Assembly: GCF_000527155.1 (NCBI RefSeq) | Contig: NZ_AZUQ01000001.1 | Location: 3,471,420-3,535,419, forward strand | Direction of reading: 5' to 3' | From: Haloglycomyces albus DSM 45210 | Lineage (GTDB): Bacteria; Actinomycetota; Actinomycetes; Mycobacteriales; Micromonosporaceae | DNA: 64,000 nt | Shown here: piece after piece, positions 34,809-44,207 of the stretch | How the letters are laid out: every line of letters begins with the position of its first letter | Position numbering within the stretch: the stretch's first letter is position 1 | Translations under genes and position numbers: made by a program | Notes under the pieces: model-generated | Told to the model about the DNA's origin: nothing | Database searches by the model: none | Seen by the model: only the letters and a program-made list of their open reading frames with translations

Positions 34809-35126
34809 ATGATCAGAGTCTTGATTTTCACATTCCTCGCTTACCTGGCGCTGGTGATCGCCTCCTTGTCCGACTGCTTGGGAGGCGAAGAAGAGCCGCG
34901 TAAATTTACCCGCGGCTCGTGGGCGGCCATAATTCTGCTGATACCGATCATCGGTGCCGTTTGCTGGTTCGTTTTCGGGAAACACCGCCCCGAGCCGGGC
35001 ACCGGCGGTTCGGCGCGACCCAACAACGGCTCCCACGGCCCGATCGCCCCGGACGACAACCCCGATTTCCTCCGAGATTTGGACAAACGACTCCGTGATA
35101 ATGACCGGAACAAGAACGACGAGTGA
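34809..35126 (+). CDS. PLDc_N (phospholipase D nuclease N-terminal-like) membrane protein
   Basis: The 105-residue protein has two membrane helices, one at the extreme N-terminus and one at about 38-57 (WAAIILLIPIIGAVCWFVFGK), separated by a short charged loop. This is the PLDc_N module seen alone in many actinobacteria. The C-terminal half is hydrophilic and probably disordered. There is no PLD catalytic domain. It converges on clpX with 73 bases between the stops. Confidence 0.75.
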   Translation: MIRVLIFTFLAYLALVIASLSDCLGGEEEPRKFTRGSWAAIILLIPIIGAVCWFVFGKHRPEPGTGGSARPNNGSHGPIAPDDNPDFLRDLDKRLRDNDRNKNDE

Positions 35127-35199
35127 CCTTGCCCCGGCGAGTCGTCGCGGTACGGGAACCACCGAACGGCATAACCCGGCTCGGTGTCGCCCTGCCGCG

Positions 35200-36516
35200 T
35201 TATGCCGATTGGCGCCTTTGCCCCTTGTCGTGACGTCCCTTCCCCTGCCAACCCAAGCGCGAGGATTTTTCCGAACGGGGCACCAGGGTAGGGCTGACGT
35301 TTTTACGCACCGCTTCGGTGGTGATGCGCACCTTTTCGACTTCATCCGACCGTGAGGGAATTTCAAACATCATCGGTTGCAGGACTTCTTCCAGAATGGC
35401 ACGCAGTCCACGCGCTCCCGTACCCCGCAGCCGCGCCTGCTCCACGATCGGCTCCAATGCGCCTTCCTCGAACTCCAATTCGACGCCGTCCAGTTCGAAA
35501 AGCCGTTGATACTGCTTGACCAGGGCATTACGCGGCTCAGTGAGAATGCGGAGAAGCGTGTCGGAATCCAGTTCGTCGACCGCCGTCAACACCGGAAGGC
35601 GTCCCACGATCTCGGGAATGAGGCCGTAGTTCAACAGGTCCTCCGGCATCGGATGCTCGGGCTGGCGCAGCTCGGGTTCTTCGACGTCGGAGGCGGGGTT
35701 GGAAAAGCCCACGGTGTGTTTCCCGAGACGTTGGTCGACGAATTCGTCCAGGCCGTCGAAAGCTCCGCCGCAGATAAACAGAATATTGGTGGTGTCGATC
35801 TGATAATTGTCCGTCTGCGGATGTTTACGCCCGCCCTGCGGAGGCACGGTGGCGGTGGTTCCCTCCAGAATCTTGAGCAGTGACTGCTGCACGCCTTCAC
35901 CGGAAACGTCCCGCGTAATAGACGGACTGGGAGCCTTGCGGCCCACCTTGTCTATTTCGTCGATGTACAGGATTCCGCTCTCCGCTCGCTTGAGATCGAA
36001 ATCCGCCGATTGGATCAGTTTGAGGAGGATGTTTTCGACGTCGTCTCCCACGTAACCGGCCTCGGTCAACGTGGTGGCATCGGCGATCGCGAACGGAACG
36101 TCAAGCATTCGTGCGAGGGTTTCGGCCAAATGGGTCTTACCCGACCCGGTCGGACCGATCATGAGGATATTGGATTTCTGGAGCTCGATTCCGTCCTTAC
36201 CGCCGTGAGACTCCACGCTCTCGGCCTGGATTCGTTTGTAGTGGTTATAAACCGCGACGGCCAGGGTCTTCTTGGCGCGATCCTGCCCCACGACGAATTG
36301 ATCGAGGAAATCGACCACCTCTTTGGGTTTGGGCAGTTCCGACATTGCCGCATCGGCGTCTTCGAGCAGTTCCTCTTCGATGATCTCATTACACAGATCA
36401 ATGCATTCCACGCAGATGTACACCTGTGGGCCGGCGATCAATCGCCCCACCTGACGTTGAGTCTTCGAACAGAAGGAGCATTTCAATATGTCGTCATGTC
36501 CAAGACGTGCCACCAT
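35200..36516 (-). CDS. clpX: ClpX ATPase subunit of the Clp protease
   Basis: ClpX is the AAA+ unfoldase that feeds tagged proteins to ClpP. The 438-residue protein has the N-terminal zinc domain ([10 protein letters not shown] with [10 protein letters not shown]), Walker A GPTGSGKT, the pore loop GYVGDD, Walker [10 protein letters not shown], sensor and arginine-finger regions and the [16 protein letters not shown]-terminal motif. ATG 36516 has AGGAGC seven bases upstream; an ATG at 36555 is unlikely. clpP2 and clpP1 lie upstream on the same strand, but a terminator-like hairpin intervenes, so clpX probably has its own promoter in the 324-base gap. Confidence 0.97.
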   Translation of the reverse strand: MVARLGHDDILKCSFCSKTQRQVGRLIAGPQVYICVECIDLCNEIIEEELLEDADAAMSELPKPKEVVDFLDQFVVGQDRAKKTLAVAVYNHYKRIQAESVESHGGKDGIELQKSNILMIGPTGSGKTHLAETLARMLDVPFAIADATTLTEAGYVGDDVENILLKLIQSADFDLKRAESGILYIDEIDKVGRKAPSPSITRDVSGEGVQQSLLKILEGTTATVPPQGGRKHPQTDNYQIDTTNILFICGGAFDGLDEFVDQRLGKHTVGFSNPASDVEEPELRQPEHPMPEDLLNYGLIPEIVGRLPVLTAVDELDSDTLLRILTEPRNALVKQYQRLFELDGVELEFEEGALEPIVEQARLRGTGARGLRAILEEVLQPMMFEIPSRSDEVEKVRITTEAVRKNVSPTLVPRSEKSSRLGWQGKGRHDKGQRRQSA

Positions 36517-36748
36517 AAATTTGCTCCTGTTCTCAACAGTCTCAAGCACACTCATACGTCCGGCGAACGCCGAACCATTCTTTCATTATTTCTCATATCT
36601 GCTCGTGGTGCCACTTCATGGTTGAGGCAATCCTGTTTCAATTCCACAAAGATTACGGCGCCGATCGACACCCCGCAGTGCACCACTGCCAAGGGTAGTC
36701 GTTATCGGCGACGATTGGCCGGGTTTCCGCCTCTCCTGACGCAAAGCA

Positions 36749-36779
36749 GTCGAGGCGCACCCCTCGGGCGCGCCTCGAC
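36749..36779. terminator. Terminator after clpP2
   Basis: A perfect 10-bp stem (36749-36758 with 36770-36779) with an 11-base loop lies 62 bases downstream of the clpP2 stop on the minus strand. It would end the clpP1-clpP2 transcript before clpX. The rest of the 36517-36840 gap shows no gene. Confidence 0.65.
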
Positions 36780-36840
36780 AATTCAGTTCCGGTATGCCTT
36801 TCCACGAACGCATCGACCGACCGGATCGGACGTCGCCGTC

Positions 36841-37485
36841 TTACTTCGAACGTGCGTTCTTCTTGCGGTAGGCCAGGATGTTGTCCACCAGTCCGTACTC
36901 CGCCGCCTCTTCGGCGGTGAAGATCTTGTCACGTTCGATGTCCTTGCGGATACGTTCCACATCGTTTCCGGTGTGACGCGCCAAGACTTCTTCCAGTTGG
37001 TCACGCATCCGCATGATTTCGCGAGCCTGGATCTCCATGTCGGAAGCCTGCCCGAAGGTGCCTTCGGTAGCCGGCTGGTGGATGATGACACGGGAGTTGG
37101 GAAGTGCGGTCCGTTTACCGGGCGTCCCCGCTGCCAGCAGCACCGCCGCCGCCGAGGCCGCCTGTCCCATGCAGACGGTCTGAATGTCGGGGCGAACATA
37201 CTGCATCGTGTCGTAAATGGCCATCAGAGCCGTCAGTGATCCACCGGGAGAGTTGATGTACATGACGATGTCGCGTTCGGGGTCATTGCCCTCCAACACG
37301 ATCAACTGGCTCATAATGTCATTGGCCGAGGTGTCGTCTACCGGTGACCCGAGAAAGATGATTCGGTCCTCGAACATCTTGTTGTACGGGTTCATCTCCT
37401 TCACGCCGTACGAGGTCTTCTCGGTGTACGACGGAACGATGTAACGCGCATTCGGCTGGTATTCGCCGGGGAATTGCATCTCCAC
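36841..37485 (-). CDS. clpP2: ATP-dependent Clp protease proteolytic subunit 2
   Basis: This 214-residue serine protease subunit has the catalytic serine in GQAASAAAVLL, histidine in VIIHQPATEG and aspartate in IERDKIFTAEEA. The N-terminal extension MEMQFPGEYQPNARYIVPSY is typical of the second ClpP of actinobacteria, which assembles with ClpP1 into a mixed tetradecamer. It starts 14 bases after clpP1, so the two are cotranscribed. Confidence 0.96.
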   Translation of the reverse strand: MEMQFPGEYQPNARYIVPSYTEKTSYGVKEMNPYNKMFEDRIIFLGSPVDDTSANDIMSQLIVLEGNDPERDIVMYINSPGGSLTALMAIYDTMQYVRPDIQTVCMGQAASAAAVLLAAGTPGKRTALPNSRVIIHQPATEGTFGQASDMEIQAREIMRMRDQLEEVLARHTGNDVERIRKDIERDKIFTAEEAAEYGLVDNILAYRKKNARSK

Positions 37486-37499
37486 TGTGCTGTCCTCTC

Positions 37500-38126
37500 T
37501 TAGCTATCGCCTGTAGAAGCGTCCGAAACGCGCTGAACTACGTGGTCGATGAATCCGTACTCCAGAGCCTGCTCGGCAGTGAACCAACGGTCTCGATCGG
37601 AATCCACTTCAATGGTCTCGGGTGATTGACCCGTGTGATGGGAGATCAATTCCAAGAACATCTGCTTGGTATACAGCATTTGATCGGCCAGGATGGCCAC
37701 ATCGGATGCCGTACCGCCAATGCCGCCGGACGGCTGGTGCATCAATACCTTGGCGTGCGGCAAAGCGAACCGTTTTCCGGAAGTACCGGCACACAGCAGC
37801 AACTGCCCCATCGACGCCGCCATTCCCATGCCGACGGTGACGACGTCGTTCTTGATGTACTGCATGGTGTCATAAATGGCCATGCCGTCGTAGACGGAAC
37901 CACCCGGGGAATTGATGTACAGCTTGATGTCACGTTCGGGGTCTTCCGCCTCCAGCAACAACAACTGAGCGCTGAGGCGATTGGCGACCTCGGCGTTGAC
38001 TTCGCTGCCGAGGAAGATAACCCGCTCTTTCAACAAGCGCTCATATACAGTGTCGTCCAGGCCCGCGCCAGGACTGGAACCGCCCTGCCGAGAGGTCGGC
38101 AGGAATTGGTTTGAATCAGTCATCAT
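37500..38126 (-). CDS. clpP1: ATP-dependent Clp protease proteolytic subunit 1
   Basis: The 208-residue subunit has Ser in GMAASMGQLLL, His in LMHQPSGGIGG and Asp in EVDSDRDRWFTAEQA. It is first in the clpP1-clpP2 operon downstream of tig. The promoter gap (38127-38357) contains AGGTCTAAGT on the minus strand at 38165-38174, the same decamer that recurs in the phage-like region, 39 bases before the start codon. That may be coincidence or a host regulator site. Confidence 0.96.
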   Translation of the reverse strand: MMTDSNQFLPTSRQGGSSPGAGLDDTVYERLLKERVIFLGSEVNAEVANRLSAQLLLLEAEDPERDIKLYINSPGGSVYDGMAIYDTMQYIKNDVVTVGMGMAASMGQLLLCAGTSGKRFALPHAKVLMHQPSGGIGGTASDVAILADQMLYTKQMFLELISHHTGQSPETIEVDSDRDRWFTAEQALEYGFIDHVVQRVSDASTGDS

Positions 38127-38304
38127 TGTCCTTTCTATTTCGACATAATGACTCCAGCTTTAATACTTAGACCTTAACCCGCGAAGCGGCCTGACGGACA
38201 CGGATATGCCCTCTGTTCGCTGCAAGCAGAGCGGGGAATATCCCTGGCGGACGCCATAAATCCACTCGTGGCGGTGCTGTAAGGCCAATCGAGCCCCAGA
38301 CAGC

Positions 38305-38338
38305 GAAAACCGTGCCGGTCATCGACCGACACGGTTTC
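38305..38338. terminator. Terminator after tig
   Basis: AAACCGTG (38307-38314) and CGGT pair with ACCG and CACGGTTT (38330-38337), around a central CATCG loop. On the minus strand the stem is followed by T residues, so it is an intrinsic terminator 20 bases after the tig stop. Confidence 0.8.
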
Positions 38339-38357
38339 AAAAATGAGCCCTAACAGG

Positions 38358-39746
38358 CTATTTGGTTTCCGCCTCAGCGCTCTCGCCTTCGGCTTCGTCG
38401 CTGCTCTGTTCTTCCGGGCTTTCACCGAAGAGGGCGACCTTGTCCAGAGTGTTACCGTCGCTGTCGACGACGGTCGCTTCCTCCACGACCTTCTCCAGGG
38501 CCATCTTCTGACGTGCCTGAACGGCGATCTGCTGGAGCTGGCCGCTGGAACGCAGCTGCTCGATGAACTCGGGGAACTTGTCCTGCGCTACTCCGTTCAT
38601 CTGAGCCATGCGAGCGGCCTCGGAGAGGATCATGTCGCCGTTGGGCTCGACTTCCTTCTCCCCGGCAATGCGGCCCAGCACGATCGACTGCTTCAGGTTC
38701 TGTTCCACGTCCTGCTTCAGGTCGGCGTCGAACTCCTCTTCGGTCTTACCGATCTGCTGCAGGTACACTTCCATGCCACCCATTTGACCGACCTGTTCGT
38801 TCAGGTGGTTCTTGGTGTGCTCGATCTCGGAGTCCACGGTCCCTTGCGGAAGCGGCAGGTCCAGATCGGCCAGAAGCGCTTCGAGGACCTTCTCTCGGGC
38901 CTCGGTGCGAACGTCGTTCTCGGCCTGATCGGTCAGACGCTTCCGGGTGTCCTCACGCAGTTCTTCAAGAGTGTCGACGCTTGCCGACATCTCCGCGAAT
39001 TCGTCGTTGAGCTCGGGAAGTTCACGCTCCTTGACCTTCTCGACGCTGATGTCGATGTCGGCCTCGGAACCGGCTTCCTCTCCGGCAACGAGACTGGATT
39101 GAATCCGTTTTTCGTCGCCGGCCTTCATTCCGACCAACGCTTCATCCAGGCCGTCAAGCAGGTTTCCAGAGCCGACCTCGTGGCTCATACCGCTGACCGA
39201 GCCGCCCTCAACCTCTTCTCCGTCACGCGTGGCTTTGAGGTCGATGACGACGAAGTCGCCGTTGTCCGCGGGGCGGTCAACGGTCGTCAACGAGGAGAAC
39301 CGGAGGCGCTGCTGCTCCAGGTCGGAATCGATGTCCTCTTCGGTGACCTTACCGGCTTCGACGTTGACCTTCAGGTCGGCGAAGTTCGGCAGTTCAAAGT
39401 CGGGGGCGACGTCCGCCTCTACCACGAACTCCAAAGGCTTATCGGTCTCGATCGGGTTGACCTCAACCAGTTCCGGACGCCCAAGAAGGTTCAGTTCCTT
39501 TTCACTGACTGCGGTCGAGAGATTGGCCTGAATAGCTGGGTCCATCGCCTGTGCGTACACCGACTCGCGACCGACGCGCTGGTCGATCACGGCTTTGGGG
39601 GCCTTGCCAGGACGGAAACCGGGAACGCGAACCTGCTGCCCCACCTGCTTGTACGCCTCGTCGATGTACGGTGCCAAATCGTCAAAGGGCACTTCCACCG
39701 TTAGCCGTACCCTGGTCGGATTCAGGGTCTCGACGGTACTTTTCAC
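38358..39746 (-). CDS. tig: Trigger factor
   Basis: Trigger factor is the ribosome-bound chaperone and prolyl isomerase. The 462-residue protein has the ribosome-docking loop GFRPGKAPKAVI in its N-terminal domain, an FKBP-type PPIase domain in the middle (about 155-245) and an alpha-helical C-terminal chaperone domain. It ends in an acidic Ser/Glu-rich tail of about 35 residues that is longer than in enteric bacteria. The order tig, clpP1, clpP2, clpX on one strand is conserved in bacteria. Confidence 0.96.
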   Translation of the reverse strand: MKSTVETLNPTRVRLTVEVPFDDLAPYIDEAYKQVGQQVRVPGFRPGKAPKAVIDQRVGRESVYAQAMDPAIQANLSTAVSEKELNLLGRPELVEVNPIETDKPLEFVVEADVAPDFELPNFADLKVNVEAGKVTEEDIDSDLEQQRLRFSSLTTVDRPADNGDFVVIDLKATRDGEEVEGGSVSGMSHEVGSGNLLDGLDEALVGMKAGDEKRIQSSLVAGEEAGSEADIDISVEKVKERELPELNDEFAEMSASVDTLEELREDTRKRLTDQAENDVRTEAREKVLEALLADLDLPLPQGTVDSEIEHTKNHLNEQVGQMGGMEVYLQQIGKTEEEFDADLKQDVEQNLKQSIVLGRIAGEKEVEPNGDMILSEAARMAQMNGVAQDKFPEFIEQLRSSGQLQQIAVQARQKMALEKVVEEATVVDSDGNTLDKVALFGESPEEQSSDEAEGESAEAETK

Positions 39747-40166
39747 AGGCGTACTCCTATATCAATCTCTTAATCGGGAAATTTCCTCATCTAGGTGGTA
39801 TCACCACTTCGAGTGGTGCGACCGGGCTTGTTTCACTACCCCGGCGACGCCACTAAACCACCCAAACCACGAGTGTATGCCCTACGCCCCGGCATGTCCC
39901 CGCGGGTGTGGCATAACTCGCTCGCCCGCCGACGGGACCGCTCCACCACAACAAGGCGCATCCACGACTGCCCGCACGGGCCGATCAGATGTATACCTGA
40001 CTCTCGCACCCATTAAACGCCATTTACCGGGCTGTTCAATCCCCACCCTGAACCACAAGCGCGTGGCTCACAATGTGATCCACGAGATATTTGGGACCCC
40101 ACTGGAAACCTCGGGGGAGAATGCGCTACAGTGGAGAACGTCCACGGGGGCAACAAACCGTGGCAA
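39747..40166. other. Gene-free interval upstream of tig
   Basis: No gene is supported in these 420 bases. A short hairpin CACCACT/AGTGGTG (39802-39818) with a TCG loop lies 56 bases upstream of the tig start and would be in its 5' leader. The remainder shows no clear promoter consensus by eye; it should hold the tig promoter and the tRNA-Gly promoter. Confidence 0.5.
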
Positions 40167-40240
40167 GCGGGTGTAGCTTAATGGTAAAGCCTTAGTCTTC
40201 CAAACTAATGACGCGAGTTCGATTCTCGTCACCCGCTCCA
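40167..40240 (+). tRNA. tRNA-Gly (anticodon TCC)
   Basis: The 74-base gene folds as a cloverleaf: acceptor GCGGGTG/CACCCGC, D arm GCTT/AAGC, anticodon stem TTAGT/ACTAA with loop CTTCCAA (anticodon TCC), and a T arm around TTCGATT. The discriminator T and a genomically encoded CCA complete it. It reads GGA and probably GGG codons. A strong terminator follows directly. Confidence 0.97.
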
Positions 40241-40247
40241 AACAACG

Positions 40248-40279
40248 AAGATCCCGGTCCCACGTGGGACCGGGATCTT
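40248..40279 (+). terminator. Terminator of tRNA-Gly
   Basis: A 32-base perfect palindrome beginning AAGATCCCGG ends in CTTTTATT. It starts seven bases after the tRNA and is a classic intrinsic terminator. Confidence 0.92.
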
Positions 40280-40758
40280 TTATTGCCGCGCCGTCGGTAA
40301 TCCACGACAGGGGCGCCATTCATCCCTCAAGCCGCCCATAACGCCGGAAACCGACATACAGCGCGATACAAACAATGACCGTCACCCCACCACTATGGGA
40401 GAACCGAAGGCCCGGTGCACCTTCGCCGTATCGCTGACGTTCGTTCGGTAGACCTCGGTGAGCCCGCGACGATCCCGCTCACGACAGTATATGGAGGATA
40501 TCGGCGTTCTGTCACAGTTCCACCAGTCAGCAATGAGCCTCGAGCGTCGTACATGAAGCGTTCAGAGGGGAATACTTCCATCAACGTCGTCCCAATAGAA
40601 ATCGACCACTGGATCGAACAGCGTTCCCCCATGATCCGTCTAGAAGCAACACCGGGGCGGACGCCACCCTATCGGTGACGACCTGGAGTCCGATAGACGT
40701 CTGCCATCCGACCTCTCCCGCATCGGTGGTGGGGAGATTCGGCCAAGCGAAACCGACG
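40280..40758. other. Gene-free interval after tRNA-Gly
   Basis: About 480 bases hold no supported gene. Open frames of about 80 codons exist on both strands (40393-40632 minus and 40415-40678 plus), but neither has a ribosome site or recognisable product. A decayed gene or an old insertion is possible; no direct repeats typical of an insertion sequence were seen. Confidence 0.5.
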
Positions 40759-41226
40759 TCAGTCGTCCTCGGGCTGAATAATCGAGCACGTCAGTCGAGC
40801 CGTGGCGATGCGCTTATCGTTTTCGTCGCTGACGACGATTTCGTAGCTCGCAATGCTGCGCCCCTCTCGTGCGGCGGTGGCTACGGCCGTAACGTATCCG
40901 TCGCGGGCCGAGCGGTGGTGAGTGATGTTGAGATCAACGCCGACCGCACCCCGACCGGGACCCGCATGCAGCATGGCCGCCACCGAACCGACCGTTTCGG
41001 CCAATGCCGCAGTCGCACCGCCGTGCAACAGGCCGTAGGGTTGCGTATTTCCCTCCACGGGCATTCGACCGGTGACCCTGCCCGGTTCGGCGCGCATGAT
41101 ATCAATGCCCAGACGTTCGCCGAGGTCACCGGCACTGAACAGTTTCAGGAGGTCAAATCCATTATCGTGCCAGTCTTGCAGTACGTATTCGGGGAAGATT
41201 TCTTTGGCGTTCCTAGTCACACGCAT
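40759..41226 (-). CDS. PaaI-type hotdog-fold thioesterase
   Basis: The 155-residue protein contains the hotdog-fold signature YGLLHGGATAALAETVGSVAA, in which the HGG turn and downstream Glu/Thr form the PaaI/4HBT catalytic site, and a beta strand with VGVDLNITHHRSA. It hydrolyses acyl-CoA or aryl-CoA thioesters in the cytoplasm; its substrate is unknown. The N-terminal 25 residues are less conserved, so the true start could be slightly downstream. Confidence 0.85.
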   Translation of the reverse strand: MRVTRNAKEIFPEYVLQDWHDNGFDLLKLFSAGDLGERLGIDIMRAEPGRVTGRMPVEGNTQPYGLLHGGATAALAETVGSVAAMLHAGPGRGAVGVDLNITHHRSARDGYVTAVATAAREGRSIASYEIVVSDENDKRIATARLTCSIIQPEDD

Positions 41227-41261
41227 ATCCTACCAGGGAGTAACCTATATTCCGATCGGTC

Positions 41262-41939
41262 TTACAGTTTGACGTCCGTGAGAAGCCCGTAAACCACGGT
41301 GTTTTCAGTGTAATTTCCATCGTCCCGATCGAACGGTCCCCCACAGGTAATCAGTCGCAGCTCCGCACGTCTGGTCGGGGTGAATATCTCTTCGTACGGA
41401 AAAGCCCGTTTAGGGTAGTTGGCCACCTTTGTCACGGTGAAAACCAAGGTCGTCTGATCCTTGCGGTTGATTTCCACGGTCTCTCCCGGATCAACCAACC
41501 CCAAGTCGTAGAACACCGCCGGACCCCGTCGACCGGAGTCCACATGTCCGACGATCACCGATATCCCTTCCGCACCGGGATATGGACTGTCTTCGAACCA
41601 AGCGGTGCGGTCGGATCGAAACATCGGCGGAGCACCGATATCCCCGTCTCCGTTCATTCCCACCGAGTCCACCTTGGCCTCCACCCCGATCGCGTCGATG
41701 GAAAGGGAAGTGGCCGTCGACGGCGGCAGAGCGAAGTCGTCACCGCCCGATAGATGCCGTTCCAACTCCTGCGGAGTCATCTCCTTATCGACCGGTCGAT
41801 CCAGGCCGCTTTCCCAAGCAGGCATCTCGATCGACCTCACCACAAGAAGCACCCCGGCGACGCAGAGAGACACCGCGACGACGAAGGCGGCCGCACGCGT
41901 ATTGACTCGCGATCCGACTCCGACATGCTTGACCGACAT
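41262..41939 (-). CDS. Class F-type sortase
   Basis: The 225-residue membrane transpeptidase has one N-terminal signal-anchor helix (about 15-34) and an extracytoplasmic sortase domain. The catalytic residues are His in VIVGHVDSGRRG, Cys in LRLITCGGPFDRD and an arginine nearby. The single compact domain and the TCGGPFDRDDGNYTENTVVYG ending match class F sortases of actinobacteria. It begins two bases after the stop of a secreted protein that is presumably its dedicated substrate or partner. GGGAG lies eight bases before the ATG. Confidence 0.9.
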   Translation of the reverse strand: MSVKHVGVGSRVNTRAAAFVVAVSLCVAGVLLVVRSIEMPAWESGLDRPVDKEMTPQELERHLSGGDDFALPPSTATSLSIDAIGVEAKVDSVGMNGDGDIGAPPMFRSDRTAWFEDSPYPGAEGISVIVGHVDSGRRGPAVFYDLGLVDPGETVEINRKDQTTLVFTVTKVANYPKRAFPYEEIFTPTRRAELRLITCGGPFDRDDGNYTENTVVYGLLTDVKL

Positions 41940-41941
41940 GG

Positions 41942-42415
41942 TCAGTGCTCCCGAGATTCACGCTTACGACGCAGCAGCATCAGGAACACGCCGATCGCCC
42001 CGGCCGCCGCCGTCGCGGCTCCGACCCCCAGAAGCTTCGGATCGGTCGCGGTCGTCGCGAGGCTGGAACCGTCCCCCGCCGGACTACCGTTCCCTCCGGT
42101 GATGACCAAATTGGCGGTGCCGCTGTTGTCACCGCATTTGATGGTGACGGTGTAGGTCCCCGACTCCACACGTTCCGGAACGGTGAAGGTCCCCGAGGTG
42201 GTTCCACTGTCGTAATACAGGGTTACGGTCTTGCCCGCTATCGTCGCTTCGGCGTCCTGACGACAGTGCGTAGTCTCAATGTGGACTGCTGTACCCGGCC
42301 CCGCCGTCAAGGGCGCGATGGTAATCGGAATCGTTCGGGCCGACCCGCTCGAGGCCGTCCCCACGACCATCGTTCCCGCCAACAGCACGGCGGCGATCGC
42401 TCTGCAGACCTTCAC
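41942..42415 (-). CDS. Small secreted membrane-anchored protein paired with sortase
   Basis: The 157-residue precursor has a signal peptide (about 1-26, ending SGSART), a beta-rich domain of about 90 residues with a probable disulfide (HCRQDAEA and IKCGDNSG), a Gly/Ser linker, and a C-terminal helix followed by RRKRESREH. A degenerate LATTA precedes the helix, so it resembles a sortase substrate whose motif is not canonical. GTG 42415 is chosen because GGGGAG lies five bases upstream. Cotranscription with the class F sortase supports a functional link. Confidence 0.7.
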   Translation of the reverse strand: MKVCRAIAAVLLAGTMVVGTASSGSARTIPITIAPLTAGPGTAVHIETTHCRQDAEATIAGKTVTLYYDSGTTSGTFTVPERVESGTYTVTIKCGDNSGTANLVITGGNGSPAGDGSSLATTATDPKLLGVGAATAAAGAIGVFLMLLRRKRESREH

Positions 42416-42649
42416 AGTGGCTCCCCTTTCGTTTTGGGAAATCATCACGCAACCACTGTCAAAGCTTAAAGAGAGTATCCGACGGGCGTCCCATTTTTCC
42501 GAATATGCTTCGTTCCATCCTCTATGAGCACACGTCAGCGCCGTCGACTCTCACACGCTTGTCATCGGTCCCGCTGAGAAACCATTACGGCATGATGTCG
42601 ACCGTCGCGACATCGCCCCGAGCCGACGGCGTTCACCAGAGCACCGTCG

Positions 42650-42934
42650 TCAATCGTCCATTGTGTCGGCACAATACAGACGCAGCAGGACAACCCCCAA
42701 AGCCAGAAGTTTACCGACCGCGTATACCAGTGCGGAAAGCGCCAAACCGGTGAGACTTACCCACAGCACGTGGAATACCGTGGTTCCCTTCGTCAACAGA
42801 AGGGCGATGACCGTCACCGCCGTGAGAAATACGAGACCGAGCGAAAAACCGCGAACCTTCTCGGCCTTGTCCGTCCACGTACGCAGCAGTTCGGCGATGG
42901 AGTAATCGTCTCGGTCCACGTCGTCGCGACGCAT
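42650..42934 (-). CDS. Small two-helix membrane protein
   Basis: This 94-residue protein has a charged N-terminal segment of 25 residues (RRDDVDRDDYSIAELLRTWT) and two membrane helices (about 30-48 and 54-80), ending in CADTMDD. I do not recognise a named family. ATG 42934 has AAAGG about nine bases upstream. It is a monocistronic unit; the terminator at 42953-42991 separates it from the malic enzyme gene. Confidence 0.6.
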   Translation of the reverse strand: MRRDDVDRDDYSIAELLRTWTDKAEKVRGFSLGLVFLTAVTVIALLLTKGTTVFHVLWVSLTGLALSALVYAVGKLLALGVVLLRLYCADTMDD

Positions 42935-42952
42935 CAATTCAGCCTTTCACCA

Positions 42953-42991
42953 TGGGGGAACCCGACTCCAATTCGTCATCGGGTTCCCCCA
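42953..42991. terminator. Terminator of the malic enzyme gene
   Basis: A perfect 13-bp stem (42953-42965 with 42979-42991) with a 13-base loop lies 31 bases downstream of the malic enzyme stop on the minus strand. It lies only 19 bases before the start of the next leftward gene, so that gene's promoter must overlap it. Confidence 0.7.
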
Positions 42992-43021
42992 CCATGTCAG
43001 GGTCGTATTACGCGAGACATA

Positions 43022-44170
43022 TCAGGACGTTCCTTGTGCCGCACCCTTCACAGCCGCCGCGACGCTGGAAGCCACTGCCGGTTCCAAAGGCGACGGAACG
43101 ATACGGCTCGGCGACAGGCGACTACCCACCGCGTCGGCAATGGCGTAGGCGGCGGCCAGTTTCATGCGATCGTCAATGGTCGTCGCCCCCGCGTCGAGCG
43201 CTCCACGAAAAATACCGGGGAAGGCCAACACGTTATTGATCTGATTGGGATAATCACTGCGCCCCGTGGCCACGATGTCGGCGTGAGCGCGAGCCACCTC
43301 GGGATCGACCTCCGGGGTTGGATTGGCCATGGCGAAAATGATCGCGTCGCTGTTCATCCCACGTAGAGCTTCCGGTGGAATGGCGGCTCCCGACACTCCA
43401 ATGAGCACATCCGACGCTTCCAGAGCCGCATCGATGCCTCCGCTACGATGCCCCCGATTTGAGATCTCTGCCAGCTCCCGCTTCACGCCGGACAGACGGG
43501 AGCGCTCGCGAGTGATGATGCCCTGCGAATCGCAAACGACGATATCGCCGATTCCGGCCGTATTCAGTACCTTCGTTATTGCGGTACCGGCAGCACCTGC
43601 CCCGACCACTGTCGCGGTAATGTCACCGATTTTGCGACCTTGCAGTTTCAAGGCGTTGTGCAGGGCCGCGAGCGCCACGATGGCCGTCCCGTGTTGGTCG
43701 TCGTGGAAGACGGGGATGTCCACGGCGGCGTCGAGGCGGCGTTCGATGTCAAAGCATCGAGGTGCGGCGATGTCCTCGAGGTTGATCCCTCCGAACGACG
43801 GCGCGATGGCTGTTATCGAGGCGACGATTTCGTCCACGTCATTGATATTGAGGCAGATGGGGATGGAATCGACGCCGGCGAACTTCTGAAACAGGGCCGA
43901 TTTTCCTTCCATCACCGGTAGGGAGGCGGCGGGGCCGATGTCTCCGAGGCCGAGCACGGCCGATCCGTCGGTGACGACGGCGACGGTGTTGGAGCGCCAG
44001 GTGTAGGTGTCGGCCAGGCTTTGATCTGCCGCTATGGCTTCGCTGACCTGGGCGACTCCGGGTGTGTAGGCGAGTGAGAGATCGTCGCCGGTTTCCAGTT
44101 CCACTGTTGGTTGGGTACGGATTTTGCCCCCGCGGTGGGCATTGAATACCCTTTTTTGCATATTATTCAT
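43022..44170 (-). CDS. NAD(P)-dependent malic enzyme
   Basis: The enzyme decarboxylates malate to pyruvate. The protein (382 residues from ATG 44170) has [37 protein letters not shown], the metal ligands in [12 protein letters not shown], the nucleotide-binding [13 protein letters not shown] and [10 protein letters not shown], as in the short bacterial malic enzymes without a phosphotransacetylase domain. The start is uncertain among ATGs at 44170, 44161 and 44227, because only GTAGAGA lies nearby. A 16-base palindrome 22 bases upstream may be an operator. Confidence 0.94.
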   Translation of the reverse strand: MNNMQKRVFNAHRGGKIRTQPTVELETGDDLSLAYTPGVAQVSEAIAADQSLADTYTWRSNTVAVVTDGSAVLGLGDIGPAASLPVMEGKSALFQKFAGVDSIPICLNINDVDEIVASITAIAPSFGGINLEDIAAPRCFDIERRLDAAVDIPVFHDDQHGTAIVALAALHNALKLQGRKIGDITATVVGAGAAGTAITKVLNTAGIGDIVVCDSQGIITRERSRLSGVKRELAEISNRGHRSGGIDAALEASDVLIGVSGAAIPPEALRGMNSDAIIFAMANPTPEVDPEVARAHADIVATGRSDYPNQINNVLAFPGIFRGALDAGATTIDDRMKLAAAYAIADAVGSRLSPSRIVPSPLEPAVASSVAAAVKGAAQGTS

Positions 44171-44191
44171 ATTCTCTACAACTTCGTTGGA

Positions 44192-44207
44192 GCGCGTTCG
44201 AACGCGC
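44192..44207. promoter_or_regulatory. Operator-like palindrome upstream of malic enzyme
   Basis: GCGCGTTCGAACGCGC is a perfect 16-base palindrome ending 22 bases before the preferred malic enzyme start. It is in the right place to block transcription or early elongation. GC-rich palindromes also arise by chance in such genomes, so it needs comparison with relatives. Confidence 0.4.

Noticed and set aside
40068..40319. Minus-strand frame of 83 codons over tRNA-Gly, with the phrase LERVTRIELAS and LPLSYTR
   Set aside because: This peptide is the well-known spurious translation of the antisense strand of a tRNA-Gly gene; the cloverleaf is intact and no ribosome site precedes the frame.
40393..40678. 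Two opposing frames of about 80 codons after tRNA-Gly
   Set aside because: They overlap each other, lack ribosome sites and show no recognisable protein features.
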